From Truepera sp965215315 (GTDB lineage: Bacteria > Deinococcota > Deinococci > Deinococcales > Trueperaceae): DNA of 64,000 nt. Under the pieces are notes generated by a model. The model was given only the letters and a program-made list of their open reading frames with translations. It made no database searches and was not told the DNA's origin. A program made the position numbers and the translations under genes. Of the stretch, positions 17,031-26,173 are shown piece by piece. The stretch lies in assembly GCA_965215315.1 (NCBI GenBank), contig CBDCDB010000008.1:682001-746000 (forward strand). The letters are read 5' to 3'. Within the stretch, counting starts at the first letter, position 1; the number at the start of each line of letters is the position of its first letter.

Positions 17031-17879
17031 ATGAAACGGCTTTGGTTGCTATTTACGGCGCTCTCTATCACTTCGGCTCTTGCTCAGCCTGCGCCTACGC
17101 CGCTCGAGCTAGCGCAGCGGTTAGGTGGGCCGAACATAGACCTCTTTGTCGGTGAGCTTCCCCCTAAAGAGCGTCTAAAGGTCAACTTACCGACGCCACC
17201 CAAAACTCACGTCGTAGGTGCGACGGCTCAAAAAGAACCCGACCCAGCCAATGACTTTGCGTCGGTCTATCTAACCTCAGCGCAGGACGCCGCCAGTTTA
17301 AGGTCATTTTATCAGAAGCTGTTTCGGCCCTCAGTTTGGAAGCAGAGCCAGGGGTACCAGCAACCCGGTTTTCTGGCAGCGGGTGAAGCTGCGCCGGGCG
17401 ACAGCCTGACGTTTTGCCGCACAAAGGGGAAAACCAGTAACGACGTATACCTTACGCTGACCCCGCACGCACGTGAGACACTCATAGATGTTCAGGTCAA
17501 TACCTACGACAATACACAGGGCGGCAGCGCGTGCGACGAAAGCGGCAACGATTATGAACTGCCGCTGCCCGTCCTCACGGCACCCGAAAAAAGCACGAGC
17601 AGCATCGTTGAATACTTGTCCGGGTTTGGTCGAAGCGGGAGTTCTACTATTGTTTTGAAAACGGGTTTGGGGGCGAAGGGGCTGCTCGAGCATTACGCGC
17701 AGCAGCTCGGAGCTAAAGGCTGGCGCGAACAGGATTCGTTGGTAAACGGTACACAAACTGTGCAGACAGCCGTCTACCGCTTTCGTTATAAAAATGCGGC
17801 GTATGTTGGAACGTTGCAGGTTACGCCGCTAGCGAAAGGTAGCTACCTAGCGCAACTTACGGTCGTCAAACCCTTATAA
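17031..17879 (+). CDS. Exported protein of unknown function
   Basis: 282 residues with a clear signal peptide (MKRLWLLFTALSITSALAQP, cleavage expected after ALA at about 18). The mature part is hydrophilic and contains two cysteines, at LTFCRTKG and SACDESGND, which could form a disulfide. A C-terminal half of about 90 residues (from about 190) resembles a simple beta-rich domain, in which a scoring term of a quantity on a single exported chain, GLLEHYAQQLGAKGW, is repeated in form by SLRSFYQKLFRPSVW earlier, hinting at an internal duplication. I do not recognise the family. It is convergent with the repressor gene at 17900. Confidence 0.75.
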   Translation: MKRLWLLFTALSITSALAQPAPTPLELAQRLGGPNIDLFVGELPPKERLKVNLPTPPKTHVVGATAQKEPDPANDFASVYLTSAQDAASLRSFYQKLFRPSVWKQSQGYQQPGFLAAGEAAPGDSLTFCRTKGKTSNDVYLTLTPHARETLIDVQVNTYDNTQGGSACDESGNDYELPLPVLTAPEKSTSSIVEYLSGFGRSGSSTIVLKTGLGAKGLLEHYAQQLGAKGWREQDSLVNGTQTVQTAVYRFRYKNAAYVGTLQVTPLAKGSYLAQLTVVKPL

Positions 17880-17899
17880 GCTAACCCGGTAAGCTAAAA

Positions 17900-18982
17900 T
17901 CACACCGAACTACACGATCCGCGTACCACCAAGCGCGTCGGTAACAGCCGCCGCTGCGGGGGCGACACGTCGCCCGCAATACGGCCCAGCAGCAGCCGCG
18001 CCGCCTGCGCCCCAATCTCCTGGCTCGGCTGGGCGACCGTCGTTAAAGAGAACGCCTCTGCAAGCGGAATATTATCAAAGCCGACCACAGCCAAGTCTTG
18101 CGGCACCCGCACGCCAGCCGCCGCCGCCGCTTCTAAGAGTTTTACGGCGGTCGCGTCGTTGGTGCAAACGGCCGCTCGAGGACGTGATAAACCCTTGACG
18201 AACGCAGCATAGTCCTTCTCTGTAGTAGCAGCGATGAGCCAAGCAGGGTCAACAGGTAGCCTATGAACCAGTGCGTCACGGTAGCCTTGGTAACGCTCAC
18301 GAACAGTTGACGGCGCGTGGGCGAGTTCAGCATTTTGATGGATGAACGCGACACTCCCGTAACCAAGCTCGAGGAGATGTTCCGTAGCACCAAAACCAGC
18401 AGCAACGTTGTCGATACCTACAAAATCCCCCGGCGCACCCGCCAACGCCTGATCGAGATAGACAAACGGATACCCGGCGGCGGCGAGCTCCTTAAACAGT
18501 GCCGGATCGTCGTGGGGCAAGACCAGCACGCCGCCGAACCCGGCCCCCTGCATCCGCATAACTTCGGCGCGCTCGAGCGCGCTCGAGTGGTGCGAGTAGC
18601 CAAAGGCCGCGTGCGCGCCGTACTCCTGACAGGCCGCCTGTACACCTTTCATGATGTCTAAACAAAACGCGTCACGGGTTTCGGGGAAAACCACGCCGAC
18701 GATCTCACCGAGCGGTTTTTGTGGTGCGTCTATTACCACTGTCCCGTTTTTGGTTTCACGCCGGACGAGTCCGGCGTCGCTCAGGCCGCGCAGCGCCTGC
18801 CGCACCGTGCCCCGGCTGACCCCGTGCTGCGCCATCAGCGCCATTTCAGTCGGCAAGCGGCTACCGGCGAGTAGGACGCCCCGTTCGATAAGTCCTTGGT
18901 AGTGCTCGAGCAGCTGCTGGTGCAAGGGTCTTTTGTCGCTGCGGCTTAGCTCGAGGTCGGGGTTGGTCAAGGTCTCACGCAT
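17900..18982 (-). CDS. GntR-type DNA-binding / LacI-type sensor repressor
   Basis: 360 residues combining an N-terminal GntR winged helix (RLPTEMALMAQHGVSRGTVR then QALRGLSDAGLVRRE, about residues 42-76) with a LacI/periplasmic-binding-like sensor domain (about 90-350; LAVVGFDNIPLAEAFSLTTVAQP near 305). This is the architecture of AraR of Bacillus, a sugar-responsive repressor. It is divergent from the ABC sugar importer, and an AraR-like inverted repeat TTTGT-N4-ACAAA overlaps the importer promoter. The most likely role is repression of the 19.2-29.2 kb sugar locus, relieved by a sugar from it. The inducer is not known and arabinose is not implied. Confidence 0.92.
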   Translation of the reverse strand: MRETLTNPDLELSRSDKRPLHQQLLEHYQGLIERGVLLAGSRLPTEMALMAQHGVSRGTVRQALRGLSDAGLVRRETKNGTVVIDAPQKPLGEIVGVVFPETRDAFCLDIMKGVQAACQEYGAHAAFGYSHHSSALERAEVMRMQGAGFGGVLVLPHDDPALFKELAAAGYPFVYLDQALAGAPGDFVGIDNVAAGFGATEHLLELGYGSVAFIHQNAELAHAPSTVRERYQGYRDALVHRLPVDPAWLIAATTEKDYAAFVKGLSRPRAAVCTNDATAVKLLEAAAAAGVRVPQDLAVVGFDNIPLAEAFSLTTVAQPSQEIGAQAARLLLGRIAGDVSPPQRRLLPTRLVVRGSCSSV

Positions 18983-19036
18983 ACGTTTCCAAGTTTACGC
19001 CCTAGCTACCAGACCCGGTTGTCTAGAAGCTGTCAC

Positions 19037-19078
19037 TTGACAAATGCTACCGCTAAGGCTATGTTTTGTCTATACAAA
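19037..19078 (+). promoter_or_regulatory. Promoter and operator of the sugar ABC operon
   Basis: TTGACA (19037-19042), 17 bp, then TATGTT (19060-19065) form a strong promoter. The inverted repeat TTTGT-CTAT-ACAAA (19065-19078) covers the end of the -10 and the expected start of transcription. The repeat resembles sites of AraR-type GntR regulators, and the divergent repressor at 17900-18982 is the obvious candidate to bind it. Confidence 0.78.
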
Positions 19079-19217
19079 TAGCAAGAGGTCGCTTAGACGG
19101 GTATGAGCAGCACTGACACCGCTGCTTTGGGTAGCTCACTAGGCGCTTAGACGCGGAGAGGGGTTCTCAGTCGGTTTCGCCCGGTTTTTAGGCATTTCAG
19201 TTCATCAGGAGGTTTAT

Positions 19218-20528
19218 ATGAAGCGGTTATTTGCGCCCCTTATGCTCGCCGGTTTACTTTTAGGCGTCGGTTACGCCCAGGACGTCAAGGAGGTTACGTT
19301 CTGGACAAGTCACAGTGAACCCGACCTGACGACGATCAAACAGATCGTCCAAAACTTTAACGATGAACATGCCGACATCAACGTCAAATTGGTGCAGGTT
19401 CCGCCTGGGGTCAACCCTGAAACCGACGTGACCAAGCTGATGACCGCGGTGCGCGGCGGCACCGGCCCGGACGTGTACATGCTCGACCGCTTTGTCGTCG
19501 CGCAGCGCGCCGCCGACGGGTTGTTGCAAGACCTGACGCCCTTTATGAACGGGGAGGACGTGTTGGGACAGCACCTCGAGTTCGCCCGCAACGAGGCGAT
19601 GTTGGCCGGAGTACCCTACGCACTGCCCTTTGATACCGACGCGCGGGCGCTCTACTACAACAAAGATATGTTTGAAGCTGCCGGGGTTGATATAGGTGAA
19701 CTCGACGCGAAAAACGGCCCGATTACGCTGGCGCGCCTCGGTGAACTTGCAGCCCAGATTGACGAGAAAAATGCTCAGGGCAACTACGACAAGATGGGTT
19801 TTATCCCCTGGTTTGAGCAGGGTTGGCACTACACCTATGGGTTTGACTACGGCGGCAGCTTTTACGACGCTGACGCGTGTCAGGTGACGCCAAATAGCGA
19901 ACAGGTCGTCGCCGCGTTTCAGTACGCGTATGATTACGCCGCCGAAAAAGGCCCGCAGCAGGTGCAGGCGTTCCGGCAGGCGTTTACCCGGCCCGACTTG
20001 CCGCCGCAGCAAAACCCCTTTATCTCGCAGCAGCTGGCGACCATCATTACCGGCGACTGGATGCTCGGCAATATGAAACGCTACGCGCCCGACGTAAATT
20101 ACGGCGTCACCTATATCCCTACTGCGACCGAAGGCGGCGAGTCCGTCACGTGGGCCGGAGGCTGGTCGGTCGTGATGCCGCAAGGGGCCAAAGAACCCCA
20201 AGCCGCGTTCGAGTTTATGAAATACTTTGCCGGTGAACCGGGGCAGACGCTCTACACCAAAGACACCCAGCACATGCCGACGATCTCGAGCCTCCTGGAC
20301 GACGAGTCGCTTTTTGAAGAACAACACCTGTTTTTCAAAGACCTGCTGCCAACCGCCCAGAGCCGCCCCCCGCTGCCCGTCGGCGCACTTTACTGGGACG
20401 AGCTGACAAGCGCGTGGGAGAAGACGTATCTCAATCAGCAGGACCCGCAGGCTGCTCTAGACGAGGTAGCCTCGCGCGTACAGCCGCAGCTGCAACCGTT
20501 CTGCTCGCAACTCCAAGCGGCCAACTAG
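19218..20528 (+). CDS. Sugar ABC transporter substrate-binding protein
   Basis: 436 residues with a signal peptide (MKRLFAPLMLAGLLLGVGYA, cleavage about residue 20) and the fold of extracellular solute-binding family 1: FWTSHSEPDL at the N-terminus, GTGPDVYMLDRF near 80, then LPFDTDARALYYNKDMFEAAG near 135. It captures a sugar or oligosaccharide outside the membrane and delivers it to the two permeases that follow. AGGAGG before the ATG at 19218 is a strong site. No ATP-binding subunit lies in this operon, so a shared MsmK/MalK-type ATPase elsewhere in the genome is expected. Given the nearby GH38 enzyme, mannose-containing glycans are a likely source. Confidence 0.93.
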   Translation: MKRLFAPLMLAGLLLGVGYAQDVKEVTFWTSHSEPDLTTIKQIVQNFNDEHADINVKLVQVPPGVNPETDVTKLMTAVRGGTGPDVYMLDRFVVAQRAADGLLQDLTPFMNGEDVLGQHLEFARNEAMLAGVPYALPFDTDARALYYNKDMFEAAGVDIGELDAKNGPITLARLGELAAQIDEKNAQGNYDKMGFIPWFEQGWHYTYGFDYGGSFYDADACQVTPNSEQVVAAFQYAYDYAAEKGPQQVQAFRQAFTRPDLPPQQNPFISQQLATIITGDWMLGNMKRYAPDVNYGVTYIPTATEGGESVTWAGGWSVVMPQGAKEPQAAFEFMKYFAGEPGQTLYTKDTQHMPTISSLLDDESLFEEQHLFFKDLLPTAQSRPPLPVGALYWDELTSAWEKTYLNQQDPQAALDEVASRVQPQLQPFCSQLQAAN

Positions 20529-20552
20529 CTTACCCCTTGGTTTAGGTTTTGA

Positions 20553-20587
20553 CTGCCGGAGTCGTCATAAACTCCGGCAGCCCTTTT
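20553..20587 (+). terminator. Intercistronic hairpin between binding protein and permease genes
   Basis: CTGCCGGAGT (20553-20562) and ACTCCGGCAG (20571-20580) form a perfect 10-bp stem with an 8-nt loop, followed by CCCTTTT. It lies right after the binding-protein gene and 12 bp before the permease start. Such partial terminators or 3-prime-end stabilisers give more binding protein than permease. Confidence 0.8.
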
Positions 20588-20598
20588 GGAGGTTTCTG

Positions 20599-21492
20599 AT
20601 GCGCTGGCCTTCCCCGCTCGAGCGCCGTAAACTCACGCTCGGCTTGCTGTTTATTTCCCCTTGGATCGTCGGCTTTTTGGCCTTTACGCTCTATCCGATC
20701 ATCTATACCCTGCGGATCAGCTTTACCCGTTACAGCGGCTTCGGCAGCCCGATGTGGGTCGGCTTGGCCAACTATAAAGCGCTCTGGACGGATACCGTCT
20801 TTTGGGATTCGCTCTGGAATACGCTCTATTACACCGCGCTCGCCGTACCGATTGGGATTGTGATTGCGATGGCGATGGCGATTGCGATGAATCAGCCCTT
20901 GCGTGAGGTCTCTCTCTACCGCGCCGCACTCTACCTGCCGTCGGTGCTGCCGCTCTTCGCCGTATCGTTTATCTTCATCGCCCTCTTGGACCCTAACCGG
21001 GGCATTTTCAACCAGATGATGGTGGCGTTGGGGTTGCCGAACATCAACTGGTTCGGCGACCCGCGTTACGCGAAGTTGGGCATCGTTTTGCTGGCGCAGT
21101 TCGGAGCCGGAAATACGGCGCTCGTTTTTCTAGCTGGACTCAAAGCGATTCCCAGAACGCTCTATGAAGCTGCCGTTTTGGACGGAGCCGGACCGATCCG
21201 CCGTTTCTGGAGTGTAACGCTGCCGCTCATGACGCCGGTGATTCTCTACTCGCTGATTTTGGGCCTCAGCCTGGGACTGCAAGTCTTCGCGCAAGCCTAC
21301 ATTATTACCAATGGTGGGCCTGCCAACGCCACCAACTTTTATGTGTACTACCTCTACAACCAGGCGTTTCGTTACAGCAATATGGGCGCGGCCTCGGCAA
21401 TGGCGTGGGTTTTGTTTATCGTCACGCTGATTCTGGCGCTGCTTATTTTCCGCACCTCGAGGCGCTGGGTCAACTATGAGACGGTAGCCTGA
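20599..21492 (+). CDS. Sugar ABC transporter permease (MalF-like)
   Basis: 297 residues and six membrane segments. The first begins after the KLTLGLLFISPWIVGF start usual for UgpA/MalF-type permeases. The EAA loop that contacts the ATPase is EAAVLDGAGPIRRFWSVTLP at about residues 191-210. GGAGG precedes the ATG at 20599. It pairs with the permease at 21492, whose start overlaps its last base, and with the binding protein upstream. Confidence 0.93.
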   Translation: MRWPSPLERRKLTLGLLFISPWIVGFLAFTLYPIIYTLRISFTRYSGFGSPMWVGLANYKALWTDTVFWDSLWNTLYYTALAVPIGIVIAMAMAIAMNQPLREVSLYRAALYLPSVLPLFAVSFIFIALLDPNRGIFNQMMVALGLPNINWFGDPRYAKLGIVLLAQFGAGNTALVFLAGLKAIPRTLYEAAVLDGAGPIRRFWSVTLPLMTPVILYSLILGLSLGLQVFAQAYIITNGGPANATNFYVYYLYNQAFRYSNMGAASAMAWVLFIVTLILALLIFRTSRRWVNYETVA

Positions 21493-22367
21493 TGGCGACG
21501 GTTCCGAAAACCCTCTCGCAACCCGCGACCGGCCCCAAAATGCGTACCCGCAAACAGACGCAAAAGTGGGTCTCGAGGTTTCTCCTCATCTTGTTTAGCG
21601 CCGCCCTGCTGTTGCCGCTCTACTGGATGGTCGCCACCGCCCTCAAAACCGATCAAGAACTCGCCCTCTTTCCGCCGACGTTGTTCCCGCGCAATCCCCA
21701 GTGGAGCAACTTTGTTGAAGCGGTCAATTACATCCCCTTTTTCAGGTTTTTAAGCAACACCTTAACGGTGACGGTCTTAACCGTTGTCGGTTCAGTAATT
21801 TCAAATCCGCTGATCGCTTACGGCTTTTCACGCATCGAGTGGCCAGGCCGCGACAAGGTTTTCTTGCTCGTGATGGCGACCGTGTTTATTCCTTTTCCGG
21901 TGGTTATCATCGCGCTCTTCGACATCTTCGCGCGTTTGGGCTGGATCAACACCTTTTTACCGCTCGTCGTGCCGATGTTTTTCGGGCAAGCGTTCTGGAT
22001 ATTCTTGATGCGGCAGTTTTTGATGCAGATTCCGATGGAAGTCTCTGACGCCGCCCGCATCGACGGCGCGAACGAGTTTCAGGTCTTTAGTCGGGTCGTC
22101 CTGCCGCTGACGCTACCTGCGGTGGGCGTCATTGGGATTTTTGCGGCGCTCGCTGCCTGGAACGACTTTATCGGACCGCTCATCTACCTGCAAGACGAGA
22201 GCAAGTACACGCTCGCTATCGGTCTGACGTTCTTTCGCTCGCAGTACGATGTGCAGTTTAATTTGCTTATGGCGGCCTCGACTTTGATCGTGTTGCCGGT
22301 TGTTATCATCTTCCTGCTTTTTCAACGGGCGTTTTTAGAAGGGATTACGCTGGGTAGCGTGAAGTAA
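21492..22367 (+). CDS. Sugar ABC transporter permease (MalG-like)
   Basis: 291 residues with six membrane segments and the EAA loop DAARIDGANEFQVFSRVVLP at about residues 188-207, as in the MalG/UgpE partners of binding-protein-dependent sugar importers. The ATG at 21492 shares one base with the upstream stop (TGATGG), so translation is coupled. The end is 17 bp from the convergent YesL-like gene. Confidence 0.93.
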   Translation: MATVPKTLSQPATGPKMRTRKQTQKWVSRFLLILFSAALLLPLYWMVATALKTDQELALFPPTLFPRNPQWSNFVEAVNYIPFFRFLSNTLTVTVLTVVGSVISNPLIAYGFSRIEWPGRDKVFLLVMATVFIPFPVVIIALFDIFARLGWINTFLPLVVPMFFGQAFWIFLMRQFLMQIPMEVSDAARIDGANEFQVFSRVVLPLTLPAVGVIGIFAALAAWNDFIGPLIYLQDESKYTLAIGLTFFRSQYDVQFNLLMAASTLIVLPVVIIFLLFQRAFLEGITLGSVK

Positions 22368-22383
22368 AGCGTATTGGGTGAAC

Positions 22384-22974
22384 TCAGCTGAAAAGCTTTG
22401 CGATGCGGCGGTGGCAGAGCCGGTAGCTGAGATGTCCGGCAACGGTTCCGCTTAAGAGCAGACTGGCGGGGAAAAACCAGAAGGCGGTCGCCGCCAGCGC
22501 GAACACGCCGAGACAGAGCGCCGTCGTTCCAAGTTGGGTCATCCCTAAGATTACGGCGGCTCGAGCGCTCGACCACAGGCCCAGCGTCGTACTGACCCGG
22601 AGGGAGAAGATAAACACCGTTGCAGCGCCGTACAAAACAACGCCCAGCGCGATAAACGCAAAGACGAAGGGACGCAGCGAGGCAGTGACGTCCGGCAACA
22701 AAAACGCGTTGAGCGTGAGTAGCGCGGCGACGAGCAGCCACACAAGACCGAGCAGAAAGTCTCCCCAGAAAGCGGCGCGAAACCGAGCGAAGAACGAAAT
22801 GTAAAACGCGTCGTCGGGGTTATCCTGCCAGGCGCGGAACACCGCAAACATGGCGACCGTCGCCGGAAAGAGCGTGATAACGAGTGAAGAAAAGATGAGC
22901 CACAAACCGCTCAGGAGCAGATAACTGCTCAAACGGTTGAGCCACCAATAAAACCGGCTGTCTAAAAGTTGCAT
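22384..22974 (-). CDS. DUF624 (YesL-like) membrane protein
   Basis: 196 residues with five or six membrane segments, starting MQLLDSRFYWWLNRLSSYLL. This N-terminus (F-Y-W-x-x-N-R-L) and the later FPATVAMFAVFRAWQDNPD are typical of the DUF624/YesL family, often found beside carbohydrate ABC importers and glycan-degrading enzymes. Its role is not established. It is divergent from the alpha-mannosidase gene, and its direction opposes the importer, so it has its own promoter between 22975 and 23037. Confidence 0.85.
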   Translation of the reverse strand: MQLLDSRFYWWLNRLSSYLLLSGLWLIFSSLVITLFPATVAMFAVFRAWQDNPDDAFYISFFARFRAAFWGDFLLGLVWLLVAALLTLNAFLLPDVTASLRPFVFAFIALGVVLYGAATVFIFSLRVSTTLGLWSSARAAVILGMTQLGTTALCLGVFALAATAFWFFPASLLLSGTVAGHLSYRLCHRRIAKLFS

Positions 22975-23037
22975 CGTCGGGAGTATACCGCCCGCTTGCA
23001 GATATCACCACCTGACTTTATTTTTAGGAGAAATCTT

Positions 23038-26000
23038 TTGCGTCACAGTGCCCATCACAGCGTCCGCCACACACCTGAGAAGCTTGCCAAAAGGCTGAAG
23101 TTTATCCTTCCACTCGTTTACCGTCGCCACGCTCTGCTCGAGACCTTTAGATATAAAAAGTTGGACTCTCCGCTCGAGCCCCCCCTCCTAAACGAAGACA
23201 CCGACAGCTGGGAGACCATGCCGTTCGGCTCGTACTGGGGCGCACCCCGCACCGAGTTCATGATCCGCAGCTCGTTTTCGGTGCCGACTGATTGGGACGC
23301 TTCACTGCCTATCGCCCTCCATCTGCCGCTCGGCGAAGCGGGCGACTTCAGTCACCCGGAAACGCTCATTTATTTGAACGGTACGCCCTACGCCGCCGCC
23401 GACCGCCACCACCAAGAGGTGCGGCTCCCCGAAGGGACGAACGGAACGCATGAACTGGCGCTCCACGGTTGGACAGGCATCAACTACGCCGAAGACCGGC
23501 GGTTATATCTGCGCGACTGCAGCGTGGTACAGCTCGAGCCCACCACCCGCGAATTCGTCAACTTAGCGAGGGTTGCGTTAGAAACAGCTGAACATCTAGA
23601 CGACAACGACCCGGCTAAAGGACACTTGCTTAATGCCCTCGATGAAGCGTTTAAGCGGCTCGAGACCCGCGCCGTAGACCAGAACCAGCCCGACCATGAC
23701 GCCTTTTACGACAGCGTGCCGGACGCTTTAGACACCCTGGAAGCCGGAATTGCCAAAGCTGGCCCCGCCGAGGACGTTACGGTCGCCGCCGCCGGGCACG
23801 CCCACATCGACGTGGCGTGGCTCTGGACGTTAGGCCAAACACGCCGCAAATCCGGGCGCACCTTTCACACCGTCATGCGGCTCATGGAAGAGTTTCCCGA
23901 GTACCTCTTTTCGCAGAGTCAACCACAGCTTTACGACTACGTGCGGCAAGATTATCCCGAGCTGTTTGAAGACATCAAAAAACGGGTTGCCGAAGGGCGC
24001 TGGGAAACCCTGGGCGGCATGTGGATCGAAGCCGACTGCAACCTTTCGGGTTCCGAGTCGTTAGCGCGACAGTTCGTGCTGGGGCGGGCGTTTTACAAGG
24101 AACATTTTGGTGAGGTGGACTCCCCGATTTTGTGGCTCCCCGACGTGTTCGGTTACGCCTGGAACCTGCCGCAGCTGATTAAAGAAGCCGGTTTGGAGTA
24201 TTTCTTCACCATCAAAATCGGCTGGAGCCAGTACAACCGTCTCCCCTACGATTCGTTCTACTGGCAAGGCTTGGACGGGACGAAAGTTCTGACGCACTTT
24301 TCAACCACGCCCGAGGTCGGCAGCCCGCACGCGAGTACCTACAACGCTTCGGCAACGCCTGAGCAAAACCTCGGCACGTGGCGCAATTTTCAGCAAAAAG
24401 ACGCCGAGCAGGACCTGTTTATGGCGTATGGGTACGGTGACGGCGGCGGCGGACCGACGCGCGAAATGCTCGAGAACATCACCTTAATGCAAGACTTTCC
24501 GGCGCAACCGAAGATGCGTTTTAGTACGGCTAAAGACTTTTTTGAAGGACTCGAGAGAACCTCCGGCGCTCACCTACCGACCTGGAACGGCGAGCTTTAT
24601 CTCGAGCTGCACCGGGGCACGTACACCACCCAAAGCCGGAACAAACGCGCCAACCGTAAAAGTGAGTTTTTACTGCACGACGCCGAGTTTTTAGCTTCGT
24701 TAGCGAGCACTCTGGATAAAAGCTACACCTACCCCAAAACCGACCTCAACAGGGCATGGGAGTTGGTGTGCCTGAACCAGTTTCACGACATCATCCCCGG
24801 TAGCAGCATCGGGGAGGTTTATACCGAGTCTTTGGAGCAGTACGAAGAAGTTAAAACTTTGGGTGAGGGGGTCAGGGCCAACGCCGTAAACGTTATCGCT
24901 CAAAACGTGGGTGGTGAAGTCGTCGTCATCAACCCGACTTCGTTTGTGCGGGACGATTTGGTCTTAGTTGCCGAAACAGGTTTGGGGACTTTACGCCGCG
25001 CCGACGGGTCGCCGGTTTTGACTCAGGAAATTGAAGGCGGAACGCTGCTTGCGGCGGGAAGTTTGGAACCTTATAGCGCAACACCTTTACAGCGTAGCGA
25101 AACGGCTGATGCGCCTACAACTGAGCTGAGCGTCAGCGAAGCAGGACTCGAGAACGCTTTTGTCCGGGTTGAACTCAATAGCGACGGGGATTTGACCCGG
25201 GTGTTCGATAAAGTTGCCAACCGTGAGGTCTTGGCTGAGGGCGCGAAAGGAAACGAGTTTTTAGCCTTTGAAGACCGCCCAAATGCCTGGGACGCCTGGG
25301 ACGTAGACATCTTTTACGACGATAAGGTCTACTACGCTGACCCGGCTTCATCGGTAAAAGTAGTAGAAAACGGCCCACTTCGGGCGACCCTCGAAATCAA
25401 ACGGCAGATTTTGCACAGCAACTACACGCAGCGTTTGTCTCTCAGCTACAACAGCCCACGCTTAGACGTCACCACCGACATCGACTGGCAAGAACGGCAC
25501 ACACTTCTCAAAGTTGCCTTCCCGACGCCCATCTTGTCGCCGGTCGCCACCCACGAAATCCAGTGGGGCAGCGTGCAGCGCCCAACACACCGCAACACGA
25601 GCTGGGACTGGGCACGCTTTGAAACCTGCGCCCAAAAGTGGGTAGACGTCTCTGAAGATGACTACGGCGTCAGCATCTTAAATGATTGCAAATACGGCAA
25701 CGATGTTCAGGGTGGGACGATGCGGCTGAGTTTGCTCCGTAGCCCAACCGCGCCCGACCCTGAAGCCGACCAGGGCCAGCACACCTTTACTTACAGTTTG
25801 CTGCCTCACACCGGCGCAGTTGGGGAAACGACGATTGCTGCCGCCTACGCACTTAACGACCCACTTTCAGCGGTTAAAGCAACAGGTGGAGCGAGTATGC
25901 CGACGAGCTTTTTAACGGTTGACCGTCCCAACGCCGTAATTGAAACCGTAAAACAAGCCGAAGACGGTTCGGGTGTCGTGGTACGGCTTTACGAATCGCA

Positions 26001-26166
26001 GCGGCAGCGCGGGCCGGTAACGTTGCAAGCGGGATTTGAAATCGCCAAAGCTGAGCGGACGAATCTGCTCGAGACCCCCCGCGAAACCCTCGAGGTTCAG
26101 GACAACGCCGTCACCTTCGACCTCAAGCCCTTTGAAATCGTCACGCTCAAACTCACCCCGGCATAG
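23038..26166 (+). CDS. Alpha-mannosidase, glycoside hydrolase family 38
   Basis: 1042 residues from a TTG start at 23038, chosen because TAGGAG at 23025-23030 lies 7 nt before it; the longer frame from 22969 begins inside the YesL-like promoter. GH38 enzymes release mannose from alpha-mannosides with retention and need zinc. The catalytic domain is clear: GHAHIDVAWLW near residue 256 (zinc ligands H and D), GMWIEADCNLSGSES near 322 and LPDVFGYAWNLPQ near 366 with the nucleophile Asp. They are followed by the middle helical region (HRGTYTTQSRNKRANRKSE) and the beta-rich C-terminal domain. There is no signal peptide, so it acts on imported substrate. Confidence 0.95.
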   Translation: MRHSAHHSVRHTPEKLAKRLKFILPLVYRRHALLETFRYKKLDSPLEPPLLNEDTDSWETMPFGSYWGAPRTEFMIRSSFSVPTDWDASLPIALHLPLGEAGDFSHPETLIYLNGTPYAAADRHHQEVRLPEGTNGTHELALHGWTGINYAEDRRLYLRDCSVVQLEPTTREFVNLARVALETAEHLDDNDPAKGHLLNALDEAFKRLETRAVDQNQPDHDAFYDSVPDALDTLEAGIAKAGPAEDVTVAAAGHAHIDVAWLWTLGQTRRKSGRTFHTVMRLMEEFPEYLFSQSQPQLYDYVRQDYPELFEDIKKRVAEGRWETLGGMWIEADCNLSGSESLARQFVLGRAFYKEHFGEVDSPILWLPDVFGYAWNLPQLIKEAGLEYFFTIKIGWSQYNRLPYDSFYWQGLDGTKVLTHFSTTPEVGSPHASTYNASATPEQNLGTWRNFQQKDAEQDLFMAYGYGDGGGGPTREMLENITLMQDFPAQPKMRFSTAKDFFEGLERTSGAHLPTWNGELYLELHRGTYTTQSRNKRANRKSEFLLHDAEFLASLASTLDKSYTYPKTDLNRAWELVCLNQFHDIIPGSSIGEVYTESLEQYEEVKTLGEGVRANAVNVIAQNVGGEVVVINPTSFVRDDLVLVAETGLGTLRRADGSPVLTQEIEGGTLLAAGSLEPYSATPLQRSETADAPTTELSVSEAGLENAFVRVELNSDGDLTRVFDKVANREVLAEGAKGNEFLAFEDRPNAWDAWDVDIFYDDKVYYADPASSVKVVENGPLRATLEIKRQILHSNYTQRLSLSYNSPRLDVTTDIDWQERHTLLKVAFPTPILSPVATHEIQWGSVQRPTHRNTSWDWARFETCAQKWVDVSEDDYGVSILNDCKYGNDVQGGTMRLSLLRSPTAPDPEADQGQHTFTYSLLPHTGAVGETTIAAAYALNDPLSAVKATGGASMPTSFLTVDRPNAVIETVKQAEDGSGVVVRLYESQRQRGPVTLQAGFEIAKAERTNLLETPRETLEVQDNAVTFDLKPFEIVTLKLTPA

Positions 26167-26173
26167 GACGTTT

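Noticed and set aside
19260..20327. 355-codon minus-strand frame opposite the sugar-binding protein gene
   Set aside because: It is fully antisense to a well-supported gene with signal peptide and family motifs, and has no ribosome site or family resemblance; long shadow frames are common at this base composition.
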